From NCBI GenBank assembly GCA_905221605.1, contig CAJNDS010002825.1, positions 124,001 to 188,000 of the forward strand: a stretch of DNA of 64,000 nt. Direction: 5' to 3'. Positions 11,051 to 22,872 of the stretch are shown here, piece after piece. Below the pieces are notes generated by a model. That model saw only the letters and a list, made by a program, of their open reading frames with translations, was not told the origin of the DNA and did not search any database. The first letter of the stretch is position 1, and each line of letters opens with the position of its first letter. This DNA comes from Symbiodinium natans. Taxonomy: Eukaryota > Sar > Dinophyceae > Suessiales > Symbiodiniaceae. The position numbers and the translations under genes were made by a program.

Positions 11051-14000
11051 AGAAGATCTAGGATTCTTTGCAGATTCGGCTGATGAGGCTTGCGTTTAGC
11101 TGCTCTTTGAAGCTTGAAAGTGGTTTACTCATCAAGCCGGCGGCCTTTCCAGCAGTGGGCAAAATGAAGCGTGAAACTCTGTACAAATCCCACGTGGCAA
11201 ATGCCGAACTGTACACCCAATGCAGCAGAAAAATTGTCTGGGCATTCAGGGCATCGGCGCAAGCTCTGAGAACTTGCAGGAGGCGGTGGTCATGACTCAC
11301 TTCCTCTGTGGCAGCGCATACCTGTGGGATACAGTGTTTTTGTTTCTGGTTGCGCTGATCAATTGCTGGGCGTGTCATAAGGCTTCTGTCCTGTGTGGCT
11401 TTGTGAGGTGTGCAGTCTGTGGGACATGAGGATGAGACCTTTGAGGGTAAGGATGTGGCGGAGCCCGTGCTGCGTGCTGCAGCATCTGCCACTTCTTAAT
11501 TCGTTGAGTAAGGTTAGAGCTGTCAGCTCTACGCCACGAGAAAGCAACCATCGAGACTGCTCATCAATCGCATGGTCGGTATGTTGGGCTTGTTGCAGAA
11601 CTGCTGGCGGCAGGCAGCAGATGGGCGCGCCGAGCTCCAAGAGGTCCTCCGAGACAGCGCTGCAGGGACATCAAGTTTCACAGCAGGGGCTTGGCTAGCG
11701 CGGGTCGGCACTTCTACTGCAAGGATCCCTGCAACAAGAAAGGCCAATTTTGGCCTCGAGCTATGCACAAGCATGCTGCCTCAATCTCTACATTTCGCTC
11801 CACTAGATGTCCCATTTCGATTCCATGACAGGTCGGCGAGGTACGGCACAGGCGTGGCAAGTTTCGGCGCTGCGTGTGTTTTGGGTTGACCAGCCAGCGC
11901 TAGCATTGCTAGCCGGGCAGCCTGCAGTTCTGATGTTAGCCACACCGACAGTCATTTTGATAGCTCGGGCCGTGTAAGATGGTTCTTGTTTAAAAGCTAA
12001 ATTCTTGTCTACCGCAGACCGTCCTGCGTGTTCCTAAGCCCTGCAAATGTTTTCTCTCCTGGTGGTGAGGGGCCGAAGAGAATAATGTCCCGGAGCCCTG
12101 CGCCCTAATCCTGCACCCCAATCCGGATCCTGCCAGGACCCCGCCTCAGAGCCCGAGCTCGGTCCGGCACCAAGCTTTGTTGTCATACATTGTTACAGAA
12201 CACACTGAGAATACAGTATATAGTCATATATGATGTCTAGCGTCTTTTTGTTTATAGTACACTAACCAAGCCCCAAAATGTCGCAATGTGTTGTCTAGGA
12301 TCAGGGTAGTGTCGCTCTCGTGCAGGTCTATGCAGGCGTTTAGACGACTTCAGACTATTGTGGTTGTAATTTGGTGAAGGGGGGGGTACTTCTTTTCAAC
12401 GATGATTCTAGAACTAGCGTTCTTGCCGTGCGCCTTGCGGCGCTCTTCCATTCTGCATGTTGTGCCGTCTGATGCTCTGCGACGTTGTCCAGCACAGCAG
12501 CGCCTCTTTCTTCACAAGCGTTTTTTTGTTGACAAACAGCATCGAGTTTTTCGAGGTGCGGTGGACCAAACGCTACAAGGCCGGTGATTGTCCACTTGGC
12601 CCTTAACAGCTGGCACTTTGACATTTTTATGTTGGAGCCCTTCTACAGCCCTCCGCAGGGGAGGCAAACCATCCATGGCCTCCAGCCTGCCGGTTAGCTG
12701 CTCCTGCCCCCTGCCGCATCGCAGGCAGCCGGTGTTGCCCAGGCGGCGCCGGCGCAGTGGAGCGTTGGCAAGGCGCTTAAGAATGTGGACTTCATGAATT
12801 TGCCTAGGCAGAGGCTGTTCTAGCTATCGATAAGAATCTGTACGTGTTAGGAAGTAAAAAGTCTACATTTTGGGGTCCGGTAGGTAGACCAGCTAGACAC
12901 TGAGGTTCATCTCGCCACCCACTGCAGTGCCTCCCCTGCAAGTTCAAGCAGCGCGAGGCCGGAATCGTAGCTCCTACGCTCCACGTAGGCCTTTGATTAT
13001 ATAGAATGTTGGTCGTGTTGGTTGCAACTGGGGGGTGTTGGGCGCCGGCGTGTTGAGAATGGGTGAGGTGCGTGTTGGGAGTAGCCCGGAGGCAAGTCCG
13101 GAACGGGCCAGGCTCAAGTGGGGAACGCCCCAGGCACACGTGTTGGGAACACGTCGCTGCCCGGAACGGCAAAGAGCACGAACAATCTCCAAAACCTTGC
13201 CCTGAACCTGTTACCCCCGGAATCCATGAGTCACAGACAATTCCTGTGTCATCGTCAATGTTAGTTAGGAATCCTCCTAACCTATCTGAAAGGGATAGGG
13301 GTCTATGGCCAGCCCCCCCCCCCCTCCCCGCCTATGTATGGGCCTTATGGGAGGTGCCTACGTATACTAGCGGTTTCCTAGGACCCCTATAGCTGAGGGT
13401 AGACGGGTACCTGATAAAATGGGAACCTATCCCAGAACAGATAGGCGGCTACTTTTCAAGCCTCAAAAGAAGACTGCGTACCCAAGTCCAATCGAAAGAG
13501 AACTTTAAAAGAATACCAAGAGTAGGGTCGTCACTGCAAAACCTAATTCTGGGTGGCAAACGTTCTCAACTCGACCCCTGTCCGTGCCTACACGCTGGCT
13601 GCGTTCTCGACTCACCCTCGGTGCTTTTTCGACACGAGCCTCCCCCATTCCCGACACGCTCCCCCGTGTTCCCAACCTGCCCTCGGCCTGCTCCCAACAC
13701 GTGTAACCGACTCAACTGTCATCCTGATTATATATCATTCTGTGGTTTAGGGTTTAGGCTTTACGAGTGGGGCTGTACAGTCAGGATAGAGTCCCGCAAC
13801 CCACCTTAATCCCAAACCGGTCGTCAGGGCATTTCGAGGAATATTGAATGGTCTATGGAGGAAAGGGTTCCTTTAAGGCCGAATTGAGCGCTGTTGCAGG
13901 CTGAAATTTGCTTCTTTCATTCCGCCAGTGTTGACAGAACAGCCATGGACAACCTCAAGCCAGCCATGAACAATGCCGAATCAAGAGAGTAGTGTCGCCG

Positions 14001-14220
14001 CGCTGTCCAATTGGTGAGACTGCAGAAGAGATGGCTTGGCTTGTTCCCTGTGCAGGGCGGTTGCCGACGAGGCGCCGAGTGTCCCTTCTGTCACTTGGTG
14101 CTGATTGTGAAAGCTGTTCTCAGACCGGGCTTTTGAATCGCTGTAGTTGTGAGATGAGTAGTTGCAGAGTCGTAGGTAGAACAGTGAAAACGCTCTGAGA
14201 AAGCGTTGTCGCTGTTGCTG
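11051..14220. other. No supported gene; poly-C run
   Basis: No frame here carries a recognisable domain. A C homopolymer interrupted once by T lies at about 13311-13325. The sequences around 13020-13150 and 13560-13710 share repeated GTGTTGGGA/TCCCAACAC-type words in opposite orientations, suggesting an old inverted duplication. Confidence 0.4.
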
Positions 14221-14367
14221 CTGTTGTTTGTTTGTTTGTTTGTTTGTTTGTTTGTTTGTTTGTTTGTTTGTTTGTTTGTTTGTTTGTTTGTTTGTTTGTT
14301 TGTTTGTTTGTTTGTTTGTTTGTTTGTTTGTTTGTTTGTTTGTTTGTTTGTTTGTTTGTTTGTTTGT

Positions 14368-14399
<32 letters not shown>

Positions 14400-14575
14400 T
14401 TGTTTGTTTGTTTGGTCGGTCGGTTGCTTGGTTGGTTGGTTGGTTGGTTGGTTGGTTGGTTGGTTGGTTGGTTGGTTGGTTGGTTGGTTGGTTGTTGTTG
14501 TCGTTGCCACGCCGCTGTTGCTGTGGCTGTGGCCGTGGCCGTGGCTGTTGCTGTTGCTGTTGCTGCTGCATGCGC
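14221..14575. repeat. Compound (TTTG)/(CTTG)/(GTTG)/(GCTGTT) microsatellite
   Basis: A run of TTTG units (about 14224-14370), seven CTTG units (to about 14398), TTTG again, GGTC units, GTTG units (to about 14492), then GTTGCTG/GGCCGT trinucleotide-like sequence to 14575. Open frames of 115-262 codons on both strands (for example Asn-Lys-Gln-Thr repeats on the minus strand) are by-products of the repeat. Confidence 0.95.
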
Positions 14576-15390
14576 CTGATGATCTGATCGCCCCAAGGCC
14601 ACATTTGCTGGCGCTCGAATTCATGAATGCACGATAACCTGGCCAAGTTGCACGCAAAAGTCCAGGGTCCCTGAAGCCATGGTTTAATAACAATGAGCAA
14701 GTAAACTTGATAGCTGCGCCGGAGACGGGCGCGTGGCTGAGCGCTTGGTGATTGGGCGGTGCTTGTCAAGTCTCTTTCGGTTCAGAGCTTCGCGACGCTC
14801 GCACAGTTGTGTCTATGCAGTGAGCATGAGGCCATGAGGCTGTTTTGTCTCTAATTTGTTTTCGTGCCTGTTAGTGCAGAGTTTCACCTCATGAGCGGGG
14901 AAGTTTGGGGAAAAATGCTGGGAGTGTGCTTCTCATGTGACAGTCGCTGCATGTCGTTGGCCGTTTTTGTTTAGGATTTGGGGTGTGGTAAGTCAGATGG
15001 GATTTCTTACAGCTGGCAGTACCTTTGGGGCCCTCCGGGCAACGATTCTGACAACATTATGCCGGCGTAGACCCCAAACAGTGAGGAGGGCCAGAAAAGG
15101 CCAAAGAAGGCCAGAAGAGCACCGACACTCCCGGGGACAAAAAGTACAATCGTGGGGGGCCGAATTCCCTTGGGGGTCAAAAAGACGCCAACCACTGGCT
15201 GGGGGTTTCGGCTTTGCACGCGTGTGGAACTTGGGGGCCAAAAGACCCAGCTCATGGTGCTCATGATGCTCATGATGCTCAACCCCAAAATCGCTACCCC
15301 ATAATACTAACCCCCAGCACCCAGCCGCAGGGTTGACCCTAAACCCTAAACCCCCCTAAGCCCTGTATTTTGATCCTGCCCGCAGGTGGT
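14576..15390. other. No supported gene; telomere-like heptamers
   Basis: Two CCCTAAA heptamers in tandem lie at about 15337-15353, matching the plant-type TTTAGGG telomere unit also reported in dinoflagellates; two copies are too few to call a telomere remnant. ATGATGCTC units repeat at about 15258-15282. Confidence 0.45.
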
Positions 15391-15905
15391 CTCAGAGGCC
15401 ACGAGAGGCCGGAATTCGCGCGAAACCACAGCGGGAGCATCGAAATGCAACGGAATTCGCGCGAAGCCACAGCGGGAGCATCGAAACGCAACGGAATTCG
15501 TGCGAAACCACAGCGGGAGCGTCGAAGTGGTCGGCAACCTAAGTGGCCCCCCCAGAAGAGGCCTGAAGAGGCCACGAGAGGCCGGAACTCGCGCGAAACC
15601 ACAGCGGGAGCATCGAAATGCAACGGAATTCGCGCGAAACCACAGCGGGAGCATCGAAACGCAAAAAAGCTCGCGCGAAACCACAGCGGGAGCGTCGAAA
15701 CCAAGGACCCGCGCGCGCCGTTGCGGTCGGCAACCTAAGTGGCTTCCCCAGAAGAGGCCTGAAGAGGCCACGAGAGGCCGGAATTTGCGCGAAACCACAG
15801 GGGGAGCGTCGAAATGCAACGGAATTCGCACGAAACCACAGCAGGAGCATCGAAACGCAACGGAATCGCGAAACCACAGCGGGAGCGTCGAAACCAAGAC
15901 CCCGT
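15391..15905. repeat. 41-bp tandem repeat with higher-order blocks
   Basis: Units containing GCGAAACCACAGCGGGAGC recur every 41 bases (for example at 15426, 15467, 15508). Runs of units are separated by a longer block (CGGCAACCTAAGTGGC ... AGAGGCCACGAGAGGCCGG) seen in full at about 15530-15585 and 15725-15785 and partly at 15391-15415, giving a higher-order repeat of roughly 195 bases. Because 41 is not a multiple of 3, several frames stay open on both strands; I do not regard them as genes. Confidence 0.9.
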
Positions 15906-18900
15906 CCCACCGCCGTGCGCGCCGTTGCGGTCAGCAACCACTTCCTTTACTCTGAACGTAAGAACCCCATTGTGCAAGCGCTGTTTGGGGAATTTAGGGG
16001 TTGCAGTTTAAGGACTCGGAAGACTGACTGGATCTGTTTGGCCACACCGATGAAATCCATTTAGCAACCGCGGCTCGCAGAAATAGTTCACCCGAAGTGC
16101 TTGTCAGTGTGGTGGTGTGCGCACCTCAGATGTTCCACGAATTTTTGAGTCGCTCGCGTCTAATGCCGACCGCCCACCACTCTAATCGCTTTATGAAAGG
16201 ATGTTGACGCAGCCGATCAGCCGATTGTGGCTTGGAGCAGCGCGACGCTCCCGGCATGCAGTGCGCGTGATCCGGGCCCCCGCGCGCACGCGCATGCGCG
16301 ACGCACACTTTCACACCAGCACATCCCAGGCCCGTGAACGGCCCTGTCCTCGCCCGAGAAATCCCCATCTGACAGGGCCATGCCCGGGATGGGGAGCCCA
16401 AAAAACGGTTTTTGGCGAAATGCCAGTGCCATGTTTACTCAGGTGGCGAAGGCGCGAAATCTGCGTCGTTTCAACGCCCTCACGCACGAGGCACTTTCCA
16501 GCTGTTTGATGTTCGCAACCCTCACGTTTGCTACTTTGCAGGTGCAAGTGGCCTTCACATTCATCCATTTTGCTCCAGCGTCGGAGGCGTCCGGATCTGC
16601 ACGGAATCGTTGCAAGTGCGCCTTATTCCCTTGTAGTAAAGCCACCTGAGGCCCCGCTCAGGAAGTCTGCCTCTGCACCAAGTCTTTTGACACATGCAGC
16701 GCACGTGCCTCAGTGCTTTGGAGTGAGGTTTGGAGTACCACAACACAGTGCAGTACAGTGTGCGGTAGTATCCTTCGGCATTGCAACTTGCTCACGCTTT
16801 CGCGAGGCCAGTCGCCTTGCCCGTGCCTTACCGTGCAGTTTCGCGCGTTGCTTTGTTATTAAAATGTTCAGTGACATATTAACGTAGCTTGCACTCTACA
16901 TGTGTGGCATGCTGTGGGCTGTGGGCTGTGGGTCTATTGCCGCGCGCTTCATTTGCATGCCGTTTGTGCGGCTGGTGACGCAAAACGAAGAAGCATGTTT
17001 AGATCGCTCAAACCCTGAGGCCGCCCCAAGCACCAGAGCCGCCAGAACAAAAGAAGGCCGAGAAGAGCAAAGCCGCCGCACGCGCCAAAGCCGCTGTGCG
17101 GTTATGAGTACCAATTTTTTACCTGGTTCAGAAATGCCCCTCCATAGTTAAACCTGCAAGCCCTAAAACCTTAAAACCTTCCACGCTCAATTTTGTGACC
17201 ACGCTCTATTGTGACCACCCTCCATGTTCAAAAGTAGGTGATATGACTCTGTACTCTCTCCCCATATATATACACATAATATATATATATATATGTACAC
17301 ATATACATATCTACACACATACACACGCACACGCTCACGCGCATAGGAATGCTGTATAGCTTTCCATAGTGAAGAATTTCGTCTCGTGTAGTGGTGTGAT
17401 CGTATGCAGTGCAGCCGTGTGCCTGAAGGATTTCTCCTTCGAGCCTTTGGCAGAGCGATTGGCAAGCAAGGACCGACCTGGAACTGGCAAAGCTTGACTT
17501 TGAGCTATACACCTCGGTACAGGATCTCGCGCGCCGATGCTCTGGCTACGCAGAGGCACAGGCAAGGTGCATCTTAGTTAACGGCGTAACATGTGGATGC
17601 TTTTCGTCGGTGGTGGGTAATGGTGGGTAGCCTTACATGTTGGTCAGACATGCTCAGAAAGTGCACACTTTTCGGCATTGTCCTGTCATGGTGCAGACCC
17701 AGCAGCATCCATTCGCTCACTGCCCTCTGCAAACATCTCTCTGGCGCAAACATGACAGTGATTTTGACTTCCCTTCCGCGGACCTGCGAGGCAGCAATGC
17801 AAGCCTGCACCGACGAGGTCTTCAGCACTTTCAGTCAGCACATCGACACCTGCCTGCGCGAGTGCTTGCCGAAGGCATGTGTTGACAGTCGAGCTGTGCG
17901 TGAATGCATGGGGCGAGCTGCTATGGCAGTACTTGCACGAGGCCCAGGATGCAGGCCTCAGCGTTCCCCGGCTTCATTATCGTTCATAGACTGTTGGACA
18001 TGAGGCGGGAGTTCGTTGGGTTGACGAGACATGATCAAGAAGAACTGGAGGCGTTGCCTTTGAGGCAGGGTACTCGTACCACCGAAGACGTACTAGCAAC
18101 TAGTAGGTGAACGACGCCATACACTCACAACTTGCAACTGTTTATGCTACGTAGGCTGCTGGCAAGAACCGCTGCTCTCGCTCTGTCTCTCCGGTCGGGT
18201 CAAAGGCACATCGTGCTTATAGCATTATAGTGCTTCAATGCGGATCATGGCGGTGAGCTGTCATAAGAACTTTGTTGAGGAGAGTCGCAGTTGTGACAGT
18301 CTTGTCTTGGTATGACGAAGCCGAACTCTTGATGTCTCTGGTGTCCTACACCTAATCGAAAGGAGGACATTGTCCAGCACAAAAGAAGGCAGACTGCCAT
18401 CAACTGCGCAGGAGGTGTGACTATCGCAAAATCCCTCATAGTCTGTGTGGCCCAAACCCAGGCCTTGGCAGCTTACCTGGAAAACTGCCCTCAGATCGCC
18501 GATCGTGGTAACGAGGTGCTGCCTTGGGCGCCTTGGCTCTTGGAGCTCTCTTGTAGGGATTGTAGAGCCTACTGTAGTGCAGGCGCATGGTATGCCATGG
18601 TATGCCATGGTATGCCTCTTGTTTCGTGCATGTGGGAAACCAAGGTCCGCAAGCTTTCAGGGCATAAGGCCCGGCAGCAGCGCATGGCAGAAACGATCCA
18701 AGCGCGCACCATGTTCTCGAGCTCGTCACACTGTCCTGCCATCGATTCATGTCACCCTTGAGAGACCCGAAGCCTTGTAGCCAAGCCTTTGGACCCAGAC
18801 CATTGACAAGCCCACGATGCAGCAGCTTGCCCCAACGATCATACTGCTCATCGCGGAGATCGTGGCAAACTGTTGGCAAGCAAGGCATGTGTTTTTTTGG

Positions 18901-19015
18901 GGAAGGCGAGCGAAGATAAGATGATGCATAAGCCCAGGCCGGACCTTGTTTGAATACACCGGGAAGAAAATAGCGGTGTGCTTCATCCATGTGTCCATCT
19001 CCCGTCCATGCTGAG
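15906..19015. other. No firm gene; AT/CA microsatellite
   Basis: An (AT)n/(AC)n tract lies at about 17264-17340. A plus frame at 17750-18003 rich in Cys, Ala and Glu could be an exon but has no domain. Three tandem copies of GGTATGCCAT lie at about 18588-18617. Confidence 0.4.
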
Positions 19016-19799
19016 GAGTGTCCGACTGTCTTGAAAGAGCTGACCAGCTTCGTTGCAGAGTTGGAAGGTGCCAAGAGCCGCAGCTGCAATGAGCCTGAGT
19101 CCAAATCTCTTAAGCACTGCATGTGCCCGAGCACGTGCCATGCATGCCGCATATTGCCGCATTTTGTGGCAAGCGTCGATCTTCCACATCCCAGGAAGAA
19201 GAATGCCGGCTTCCTGAAGAAGAAGCTCGCGTTCATCGTTAAGATGATCGGTGACCCGATGGCCATCAGAGAAGGGGTCCGACGTGGCCCAGGTAATTGT
19301 AAACGCTTGCAGCCAGACCGACAGGGTTTATGGGAAGGCCTCAAAAGAAGGGAGGGGTCTCAGAATAGGGCGGGTCACGGGGTGTCCCAGCAAAGGTCTG
19401 GAAAAGGCACAAAAAGCTGAAGGGGTTTGAGCAGTGCCCCCTCTGTAGGAGTCGCCGACAGGTGGGACCCCCCACGGCATCGGTTTGCAGCTCCTCCAAG
19501 CGATGGGGGGCCGGGGGGGGTCCCACAGGGCCGGGGGGCGTCAACATTTGGCATGGGGGGACCGTGTCTGCTTGTTCCAAACGCTTCTCGGCAGGAAGCC
19601 GAGGCGGATACTACCAGCAGAGTCCACGAGTCTCAAGACAGTAAAATGCCCGAGCCATGACCTGGGAGCACCAGATGACTGTCCAAGCTTGGAGTTTGTC
19701 CGCACAGCTCCGCCCGTTGGCGCTGTTCGCGCCAGTAGAAGCCACGATCTTTGCCCTTTGAGCCCCCCATCAGTGCTTCTTGACCGGAGGGTCTGCTGA
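19016..19799 (+). CDS. Partial gene of unknown function, two exon-like segments
   Basis: Two open segments look like exons of one gene. Exon A (19016-19292) follows an AG and reads ECPTVLKELTSFVAELEGAK and on to a Lys-rich stretch (RKKNAGFLKKKLAFIVKMIG), ending at CCCAG followed by GTAATT. Exon B (19621-19799) follows CCAGCAG and stays open for 59 codons to a TGA. The 328-base intron between them joins the two in phase 1 without a stop. Almost the whole intron (19296-19606) is a dispersed repeat with a second copy at 55.5 kb. No start codon or upstream exon could be assigned, and I do not recognise the protein. A 302-codon minus-strand frame (18436-19344) overlaps exon A and could be the real one; I prefer the plus strand because of the splice-site agreement. 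Confidence 0.4.
19296..19606 (+). repeat. Dispersed repeat, copy 1 (introner-like)
   Basis: Shares with 55537-55838, in the same order, ATTGTAAACGCTTGC, CACGGCATCGGTTTGCAG (one T more in copy 2), CTCCTCCAAGCGATG, a G-run, GCATGGGGGG, GTCTGCTTGTTCC and ACGCTTCTCGGCAGGAAGCC. The 3' end forms a small hairpin (CTCGGC-aggaa-GCCGAG). It starts 3 bases after a GT donor and ends 14 bases before an AG acceptor, so it fills a putative intron. Confidence 0.65.
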
Positions 19800-22379
19800 C
19801 CCGGAGGGAGCTCTTTGGCTTTCTTTGCACGGCTTGCCGGCTTTGAGGCAGGCTTCTTAACAGGACCGGTGTTGCGTCAGGTCTTGCTACAGGCACTTGC
19901 AAGGCTGCAGTTTTAGGAAGGAAAGCCACTTCCTTTGGAACTGCCGACGGAACTTAACACGTCGTGGCCAGAGCTCGTCCAATACAGAAGGCCATCCTCG
20001 CATCTGCAGGGAAGATACTATGCCATCCGAACTGGCAAACAAGTAAGAGGCTAACACGTTTTTTGGCCATTGGACCAAACGCTATTGAAATTAACATGAA
20101 AGGTGCGCATTATTCGCTCCTGCGCCTCCTTACATGCCACAGTCCTACTCACCCACCCCTCACTTGAGGCCAGAGAGATCTTCAGCATCCACCTAGCACG
20201 CGCTCCAAGCACAAACGGTGCAAACCAAACATTTGCTGCAAAGGGCTGTACGGAAGCGTTGGTTTAACTTATTCAGGTGGAACAACATTCTCTCCTCAGG
20301 TTGCCCCAAATTGGCTGCGGTAGATGCATTAAATGCTGCGGGCATTGCGTGTTATAGTCCAACACTTCCAAAGCGCAGTCAAGGGTGGCCACCGCCCAGA
20401 AGTGCTCGATCTTGTGGCTGGCATTGCGTCTAGGAAATTGCGTGGGTGCCCTTGGCACCAAGGTGTGACAATTGGCACACAGACAAAGACATGAATTTTG
20501 TGATATTTCCGCCATTGTTCCACTGCTTGTTCTAAACATCATGGGCCCATCGACAGCTGCAGCTGGGGGCACGTTTGGCTGTATATCCACCTTCCTTCTG
20601 TTTATCGCACCCACGGCAATCTTACCACCAGAGTTCGGCACCTCTAGTGGAAGGCGAATTTCTGTGGGCGTAATAGCCCAAAAGCAGTCCAGCCAACCGG
20701 GAAAGCGGCGCTTTGAACCCCCGCAACATTGTGGATGCAAAGAAGAGGTGTGTGCAGCGGAAACTTCTCCAGGCTGGCGGCCAGGCGCATGCAAAGGTTG
20801 ACTATGGGCATATGGAGGCCTTCCCAATGGCAGTGAACATTCATCGATGCCCATTCACATTCAAAGCAACCAAGACAATTTCAGTCAGTGGTATTGGAAA
20901 TTCGAGATTCTACAGCTTTACATATCTGATCATCTGGCCGTCCAGACAGTCAGTTTCTGTGTCTATAAAGCCCAGAGTAAACATAAAAAGTTTGGCTGGG
21001 GTTACTTCAATTCTGGAAGTCCCAAAGAAGCTTCCCTGCGGAAGGAATGTGTAAGCTTTTAAAGTGCAAAAAAATGTTCTGGCAAAAGCGACAAAGATGC
21101 AACCAAGATGCTCAACAAATTTAGTGCAGTGACAAGAAGAGCAAAGAAAGGGAAAGGAAATGCAAAGAACGGGCAATGAAGAGGGAGACATGGTTGGCCG
21201 TGCAAGACGCTTCTTGCAAGGCAACCTAGATGGGTCGTCGGAAAAAAATTGAAAGTGACTTTGGCGTACCCAAAGCTTGTACGTGGCAAGGAGCGTTGTA
21301 AAGGGAACTTGGGACGTCAACTATGAAAGCAGCTAACCACAAGTTCCTTGCAATTGCAATTGTGGGCGTCCATTGCTTCAATAATATGGAAAGTAGGCTT
21401 ATGGGAGGTTTTTTTTGAAGCCAAAAAACGCTCTTTGAGATGTGTGAGGAGAAGGTGTTCATTGCTGAAAAAACGCTCAACTTGGCTCCAAAAATTATTT
21501 TGAAACTAGGCTTATGGGTTTTTTGGAGCCAAAAAAACGCTCTAAAACGCGAATAATCCCTGGATTACCACAGGAGACGCCTTGGAAGAGGCGATCTCTT
21601 CGAGATGGGGAGCAGGTTTCGCTCGATTTGCTCTCTCCAAGGAGAGCGACCAGAATCACTCCCGCTGCAGCAGGGAAAATCGTAAGTTCAAAGGCAGTTG
21701 TACAGGAGTGACTGCCGATGACCTCTTGATAGCGCCAGAATAGAAGGTTGCGTGTGGCGGCGAGCATGGTCGGTTGTCACAACTGGTTTGAGCCCAAACC
21801 ACCGCAGTCAGAGCAGGAAGGAGGGGGCGTTAAGTACGAATGCACGCCTTTCACAGCAATAATCTTCATAAGAGAGAGGGTTTGAACCAGAAGTGTCTAC
21901 GCGGAACAGCAGTAACATCAACGCGTCTCCTCTTACTCTCTCTTTGCCTCTCAACCTCGAGAATGTTCTGAACTTCCAAGCTTAGTCTCTTGCACTTCCT
22001 GTGCTGCTGCTGTCGTCCATCATGGTCCCAACCCCAGCTCAGGACTTTTCCTCAGTCCTACTTCATGCGGAGACCACTTGGGCCACAGACGACACCGTCG
22101 TGCAAGACCGACCAGCCTTGAAGCCTGGAAAGTTCAGACAGGGTGTTATACGCTGTATCTGACAAGGCGGCAGCGTCGTGAACGGGGTGAGCGCCACACG
22201 AGGAGTAGTTAGTGCACACAGAGTTGCCGTCCTCCGGTTGTATACAATAGTTCTTCTTTGCTGCAGCGGGTTTCATGATGGGACACTTTTCACTGAGCCA
22301 TCGCTTGCACCTCATATGTGCTGCATTCAGGGCCGTGGCCATCTGAGATGAGCAGTTTTGCCGAAAAATTTGCTGGAAC
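19800..22379. other. No supported gene
   Basis: Antisense-overlapping frames of up to 193 codons occur at 20273-20854, without domains. A roughly 45-base segment containing GGCTTATGGG, a T run, GAAGCC or GAGCC and AAAAAACGCTCT is duplicated at about 21396-21437 and 21508-21543. Confidence 0.4.
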
Positions 22380-22613
22380 TGCACTTTCAAGTCTCACAGG
22401 AGCATCGCTGCAGCCGATTTTAAGGCCAGAACATTTGCGAGTGAGGAATCGCAACAGGATGCAGTTCTGAGGCTGCGGAGTTTTGGAGTGTAACAGCGTG
22501 GAACTCCAAAACTCCGCAGCCTCAGAACTGCATCCTGTTGCGATTCCGATTACGAGCAAATGTTCTGGCCTCAAAATCGGCTGCAGCGATGCTCCTGTGA
22601 GACTTGAAACTGC
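22380..22613. repeat. Hairpin-forming inverted repeat, about 110-bp arms
   Basis: Left arm about 22380-22489 and right arm 22503-22613 are near-perfect reverse complements (innermost GCGGAGTTTTGGAGT / ACTCCAAAACTCCGC), with a 13-base loop. Small differences occur near GTGAGGAATC / GATTCCGATTAC. It abuts the 11-bp minisatellite. Confidence 0.9.
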
Positions 22614-22646
22614 ACTCTGATGCAGCGCACGCTCCAAAATGGCTCT

Positions 22647-22853
22647 TTGTGACCGCGTTGTGACCGCGTTGTGACCGCGTTGTGACCGCGTTGTGGCCGC
22701 GTTGTGACCGCGTTGTGACCGCGTTGTGACCGCGTTGTGACCGCGTTGTGACCGCGTCGTAACCGCGTTGTGACCGCGTTGTAACCGCGTTGTGACCGCG
22801 TTGTGACCGCGTTGTGACCGCGTTGTGACCGCGTTGTGACCGCGTTGTAACCG
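22647..22853. repeat. 11-bp minisatellite (GTTGTGACCGC)
   Basis: About 19 tandem units of GTTGTGACCGC with GTGGCC, GTAACC and GTCGTAACC variants. A short outlier of the same unit lies at 24120-24171. Confidence 0.95.
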
Positions 22854-22872
22854 CAAGATGTTAAAATAAAGC

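Noticed and set aside
13981-14769. 262-codon minus ORF and similar Cys/Val/Leu plus ORFs
   Set aside because: Produced by the tetranucleotide microsatellite.
15337-15353. Interstitial telomere
   Set aside because: Only two CCCTAAA units.
18436-19344. 302-codon minus-strand ORF
   Set aside because: Longer than expected by chance but without a domain, and it overlaps the plus-strand exon at 19016-19292 that has matching splice sites. Not excluded, only less supported.
20273-20854. 193-codon minus ORF opposite a plus ORF
   Set aside because: No recognisable domain or splice context on either strand.
22647-22853. CRISPR-like array of 11-bp repeats
   Set aside because: No spacers and the period is too short.
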